Of a stretch of DNA of 33,671 bases, positions 30,844 through 33,671 are shown piece after piece. Both the position numbers and the translations under genes were made by a program. The DNA comes from Flavobacteriaceae bacterium (GTDB taxonomy: Bacteria > Bacteroidota > Bacteroidia > Flavobacteriales > Flavobacteriaceae). The DNA is taken from NCBI GenBank assembly GCA_029248885.1, contig JAQWIL010000031.1, positions 1 to 33,671 of the forward strand, given 5' to 3'. Under the pieces are notes generated by a model. The model did not search any database. It saw only the letters and a program-made list of their open reading frames with translations, and was not told the DNA's origin. Position 1 is the first letter of the stretch; every line of letters begins with the position of its first letter.

Positions 30844-33671
30844 TTTTGATTATTCAGCTTGGCCACTTCCCAAGCCGAGGTGCGCGTACCGTTGACATAA
30901 GCCACGATAAATGCTTTGGTAAACCCTTTTGAGATCACATGTCGCTGTGCGATTTTGGCCTGTTGAAAATTCGCAGTAGGGCGGTAGAGGTACCGATAAA
31001 ATTCTCTAAACTTTTCAGTTGAAAGTCCACCTAACCCTCTAAAGACTTTGTGATTGACATCTCGTCTATTGATCAAAGCAGCAATTTGTACAACATAAAC
31101 AATATCTGCATCGGCTAAGGCCTTTTGCGGGTTGAAAGACGATGAAGTGGCCTGCTTTGCTTTTATCTTGGCGACAATCGCATCCAAGGTATCGGCAGGG
31201 GCTTTTTCGTTGGGGAGATTGACTGGTTTGATTCCCGTGTTCGCCGATGATATGGCAGGTTTTGATTTAGATAAATTTGAATTGGCTGCCTGTGTTTTGT
31301 TTCGGTGGTTTTGAAGGATTTGGAGGGCTTCATCTGCCGAACGAACGGGCGGAGAAGTCTTTGATGATGTCGAAGATTCATTGGTTGTAGGCTTGGGTTT
31401 GACTTCAACGACAATGGTTTGTGAGGGTGCTGGGGGCTGTGGGGTTTTTGGGGTCCCTTGCCCGCTCTGATTGCGGTGGTTTTCCAAGATTTGAAGGGCC
31501 TCTTGCGCTGACCGAACAGGCGGTTGTTGTGTATTTAGATCTTGTTGGGTTGATCCGTTTTCAGACTCCTTTGTTTCTGATACTGTGTTCGGGGGAGTTT
31601 GAACGTTGGCTTGAGGGGTGACTTGAATCACTATAGTCGCTGGCTCTTCTTGATCCCGTGGTGCGTTCTGAGTTGGCGGTGTGGTCATAACTGGAGGTGC
31701 GCTTGTCACAACTGGAGGGATTACGCTCGGCGGTGGGCTTACCCGAGCTGGTGGTACAACTGGCTTGGGTCTTGTCGGGGGCGTGTTTTGAACTCGAGGA
31801 ACTGTAATTGGTGGGTTTACAGTAGGCCTCGGCATCTGAGAATATGCTTGAGTTGGTCGAGTTGGTGTGGATGTCATGCTGGTCGGTAACATCTGATAGT
31901 TTTCGATGATAAACATCGAACGGCGATTGAGCTGATGCTCTGCTTCTGTACAAGGGACTCCATCTGCGCAACGGTTGATGAGTTGACTTTCTCCGTAGCC
32001 CACTGCAGACAAACGCGAAGGGGCGATTCCACGCTGAATCAGCCAATTTCTGGTCGAGGTCGCTCGGTTTTGTGAAAGACGCAAGTTGTAGGATTGTGGG
32101 CTACGTGAGTCGGTATGAGATTCGATTCGTATGATCAGTTCTGGGAATCGAATCATCGCATTGAAAACCTTGGTCAATTCAATTTCTGCATCTGGACGGA
32201 TAAAATATTTGTTGAGATCAAAATAGATGGGGTTTAGTCCGAGTAAACAACCCAAGTCGTAAGGCGGGCAATCCTGAGAGAAGGTCTCAATTTCCATATC
32301 TACACTGACACTTTGTGAGGATGTCGGCGCAACAAAAGTCGTTTCAGCAATGGAGTATGCCAATCCGTTTTCCGTAATCAAATAATAGGCTTGCCCGCAT
32401 TCAACCTCCTCGGGGAAAGAATAGCGTGCATCTTGCTGTACAATTTGCTCTGCGATGATGTTCATTCCCATATCGAGAAGTTTAACCGTTGCTCCTGGCG
32501 TGAGGTTGCCTGTATTGCTATCCCGTACAAGTCCTGTGATTTCAACCACACACTTGCTAGGTTTGAAATAGTAAATCTGATCAGAGGCACTTCCGCGGTT
32601 TCCATCACGGTTGGAAGAGATATAACCCGTATTGGTATCGGTTTGCACCAGAAATCCAAAGTCATCCCCAGCTGAATTGATCGGAAGTCCCATATTTTCA
32701 GCATCACGAGCAATTCCTGAGTCGCTCAGCTCTGCTTTAAAGACATCAAATCCACCAAAGCCAATAAGGGCGTCAGAAGTGAAGTACAAGGTGCCATCAC
32801 CAGCTATATATGGAAATGATTCACGACCCTCTGTGTTTACCTTTTGACCCAGATTGATGGGATCTCCGTATGAGCCATCCCTGTAGATGTCTACATACCA
32901 AAGGTCAGATTCACCAGTAGTTCCTGGCATATCTGAGGCAAAATAGAGTTTCTTACCATCCAAGCTCAAGGCAGGATGCGCCACAGAATAGTTGTCATTA
33001 TTAAAGGGAAGCTCCTCCACATCGCTCCAATTGCCATCTTCATCAACTGATGCTGTGAGTAATTTTAAACGCACTGTGTTTTTGCGATCGGTTTGTTTTT
33101 TTCCGTTTTTGTAGTTGTTGCGCGTAAAGTAAACTGTTTTTAAGTCTTTCGTAAACACGGCAGAGGACTCGTGGAAAGCTGTATTGATATCTCCCTCGAT
33201 TTGCTGGGTGTTTTCGAGTTGTCCCTCATCGCCAATGTCGGCAATGTAAAGGTCTAAGAATGGCTCTCCTGTCCAGTCATAATCACGTTGCCCACTGGCT
33301 TGATAAGTCGATGAAAAGACGAGTTTGTCTTCACCATAAAAGGCCGAGCTAAAATCCGATTGATCGGTGTTGATTTTGGTTGTTTCCACAATATACTTGG
33401 GACGTAGTTCGGCAATGCTGTCGAGATAATTCAAGTCCGTAACATACAAGTCTTCAATAACAGTCCCTTTTTCCATACGAAAATACTGCTGCATATAGCG
33501 ATCTGCAATGGCGTAATTTTCATTGCTTCGAGCACTGATAGATGCCCGTAGGTAATAAATGGATTTGATGTCTTCAGGATAGAGGGATATCAATTTTCGA
33601 TACCAAGTATAGGACTGGTTGTATTGACTGTTGAAGAAGTAGGTGTCAGCAAGGGATTGAATCACTTTCTT
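30840..33671 (-). CDS. PD40 / OmpA-family envelope protein with proline-rich tail and SPOR-like C-terminus (N-terminus outside window)
   Basis: Partial gene, open at the window end; reading continues past the last base (KKV before IQSLADTYF), so the apparent first residue is an internal Val. Residue numbers count from that Val. TPR-like helices to about 65 are followed by PD40/WD-like propeller repeats over about 95-370 (LSLDGKKLYFASD, AGDGTLYFTSD, TGYISSNRDGNRG). Then come a carboxypeptidase-regulatory-like domain over about 373-460 and an OmpA peptidoglycan-binding domain over about 478-590 (YFDLNKYFIRPDA, IESHTDSRSP, LSQNRATSTRNWL). A proline-rich tract (595-670), a duplicated module (see repeats) and a SPOR-like end over about 853-936 follow. 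The first part resembles the PorE-type protein of the T9SS and related OmpA proteins next to porP/sprF; the long tail is not usual. It probably links the outer membrane to peptidoglycan. Confidence 0.85.
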   Translation of the reverse strand, partial: KKVIQSLADTYFFNSQYNQSYTWYRKLISLYPEDIKSIYYLRASISARSNENYAIADRYMQQYFRMEKGTVIEDLYVTDLNYLDSIAELRPKYIVETTKINTDQSDFSSAFYGEDKLVFSSTYQASGQRDYDWTGEPFLDLYIADIGDEGQLENTQQIEGDINTAFHESSAVFTKDLKTVYFTRNNYKNGKKQTDRKNTVRLKLLTASVDEDGNWSDVEELPFNNDNYSVAHPALSLDGKKLYFASDMPGTTGESDLWYVDIYRDGSYGDPINLGQKVNTEGRESFPYIAGDGTLYFTSDALIGFGGFDVFKAELSDSGIARDAENMGLPINSAGDDFGFLVQTDTNTGYISSNRDGNRGSASDQIYYFKPSKCVVEITGLVRDSNTGNLTPGATVKLLDMGMNIIAEQIVQQDARYSFPEEVECGQAYYLITENGLAYSIAETTFVAPTSSQSVSVDMEIETFSQDCPPYDLGCLLGLNPIYFDLNKYFIRPDAEIELTKVFNAMIRFPELIIRIESHTDSRSPQSYNLRLSQNRATSTRNWLIQRGIAPSRLSAVGYGESQLINRCADGVPCTEAEHQLNRRSMFIIENYQMLPTSMTSTPTRPTQAYSQMPRPTVNPPITVPRVQNTPPTRPKPVVPPARVSPPPSVIPPVVTSAPPVMTTPPTQNAPRDQEEPATIVIQVTPQANVQTPPNTVSETKESENGSTQQDLNTQQPPVRSAQEALQILENHRNQSGQGTPKTPQPPAPSQTIVVEVKPKPTTNESSTSSKTSPPVRSADEALQILQNHRNKTQAANSNLSKSKPAISSANTGIKPVNLPNEKAPADTLDAIVAKIKAKQATSSSFNPQKALADADIVYVVQIAALINRRDVNHKVFRGLGGLSTEKFREFYRYLYRPTANFQQAKIAQRHVISKGFTKAFIVAYVNGTRTSAWEVAKLNNQN
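31299..31352 (-). repeat. Second copy of an 18-residue repeat in the OmpA-family protein
   Basis: Encodes PPVRSADEALQILQNHRN at residues 772-789. It matches the first copy at 15 or more of 18 positions, and each copy is preceded by a related TIVVEV / TIVIQV strand. Confidence 0.9.
31470..31523 (-). repeat. First copy of an 18-residue repeat in the OmpA-family protein
   Basis: Encodes PPVRSAQEALQILENHRN at residues 715-732, 57 residues before the second copy. With the preceding beta-like segment it forms a tandem module of roughly 60-70 residues. Confidence 0.9.

Overview
The window looks like chromosome from a flavobacterium (Bacteroidetes). The evidence is type IX secretion (T9SS) C-terminal sorting domains on two secreted proteins, several exact Bacteroidetes -7 boxes (TAnnTTTG), a type B succinate dehydrogenase (sdhCAB), and lineage families such as DUF2480 and DUF3078. 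There are also many small Sec-exported or lipoprotein envelope proteins. No rRNA, tRNA, CRISPR array, transposase or integrase was seen.

Layout. 1-2742: exonuclease III (minus), then three small exported, probably barrel-type proteins (plus), the last two being tandem paralogues. 2754-7423: glycyl-tRNA synthetase, comF, an Ig-like lipoprotein and a nitrilase-family amidase. 7442-10855: sdhB, sdhA and sdhC, transcribed leftward from a strong promoter at 10879-10910. 11057-13383: Xaa-Pro aminopeptidase convergent with thiL. 13384-16949: an accessory stretch with a strong terminator hairpin, a 660-residue seven-bladed FG-GAP T9SS protein, an unrecognised 87-residue ORF, a truncated copy of the start of sufA, and an AT-rich insert with a second T9SS protein. 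16950-23643: an intact SUF iron-sulfur cluster operon (sufA, sufB, a small lipoprotein, sufC, sufD, sufS, sufE, a sufT-like gene, DUF2480). 23676-24566: a DUF3078 protein with its own consensus promoter. 24563-27746: a leftward operon of enoyl-CoA hydratase-like gene, queD, lpxH and hflX. 27805-30843: HAD phosphatase, flavodoxin-fold oxidoreductase, two tiny membrane proteins, a decayed PqqB-like hydrolase and an esterase lipoprotein. 30840-33671: the C-terminal part of a large PD40/OmpA envelope protein, open at the window end.

The most unusual structure is at sufA. A 100-bp copy of its first 33 codons (15941-16040) lies 909 bp upstream of the same 100 bp in the intact gene (16950-17049). 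Between them is an AT-rich segment with one T9SS secreted-protein gene. The two copies differ at only four sites, all synonymous and all in the first 18 bases; the remaining 82 bases are identical. This looks like a cassette that entered an essential-type gene and rebuilt its 5' end and promoter, yet it carries no recombinase. Other points are a frameshifted PqqB-like remnant, a duplicated proline-rich module with a SPOR-like end in the OmpA protein, a lipoprotein embedded in the suf operon, and promoter boxes only four bases from the start codons of glyS and thiL.
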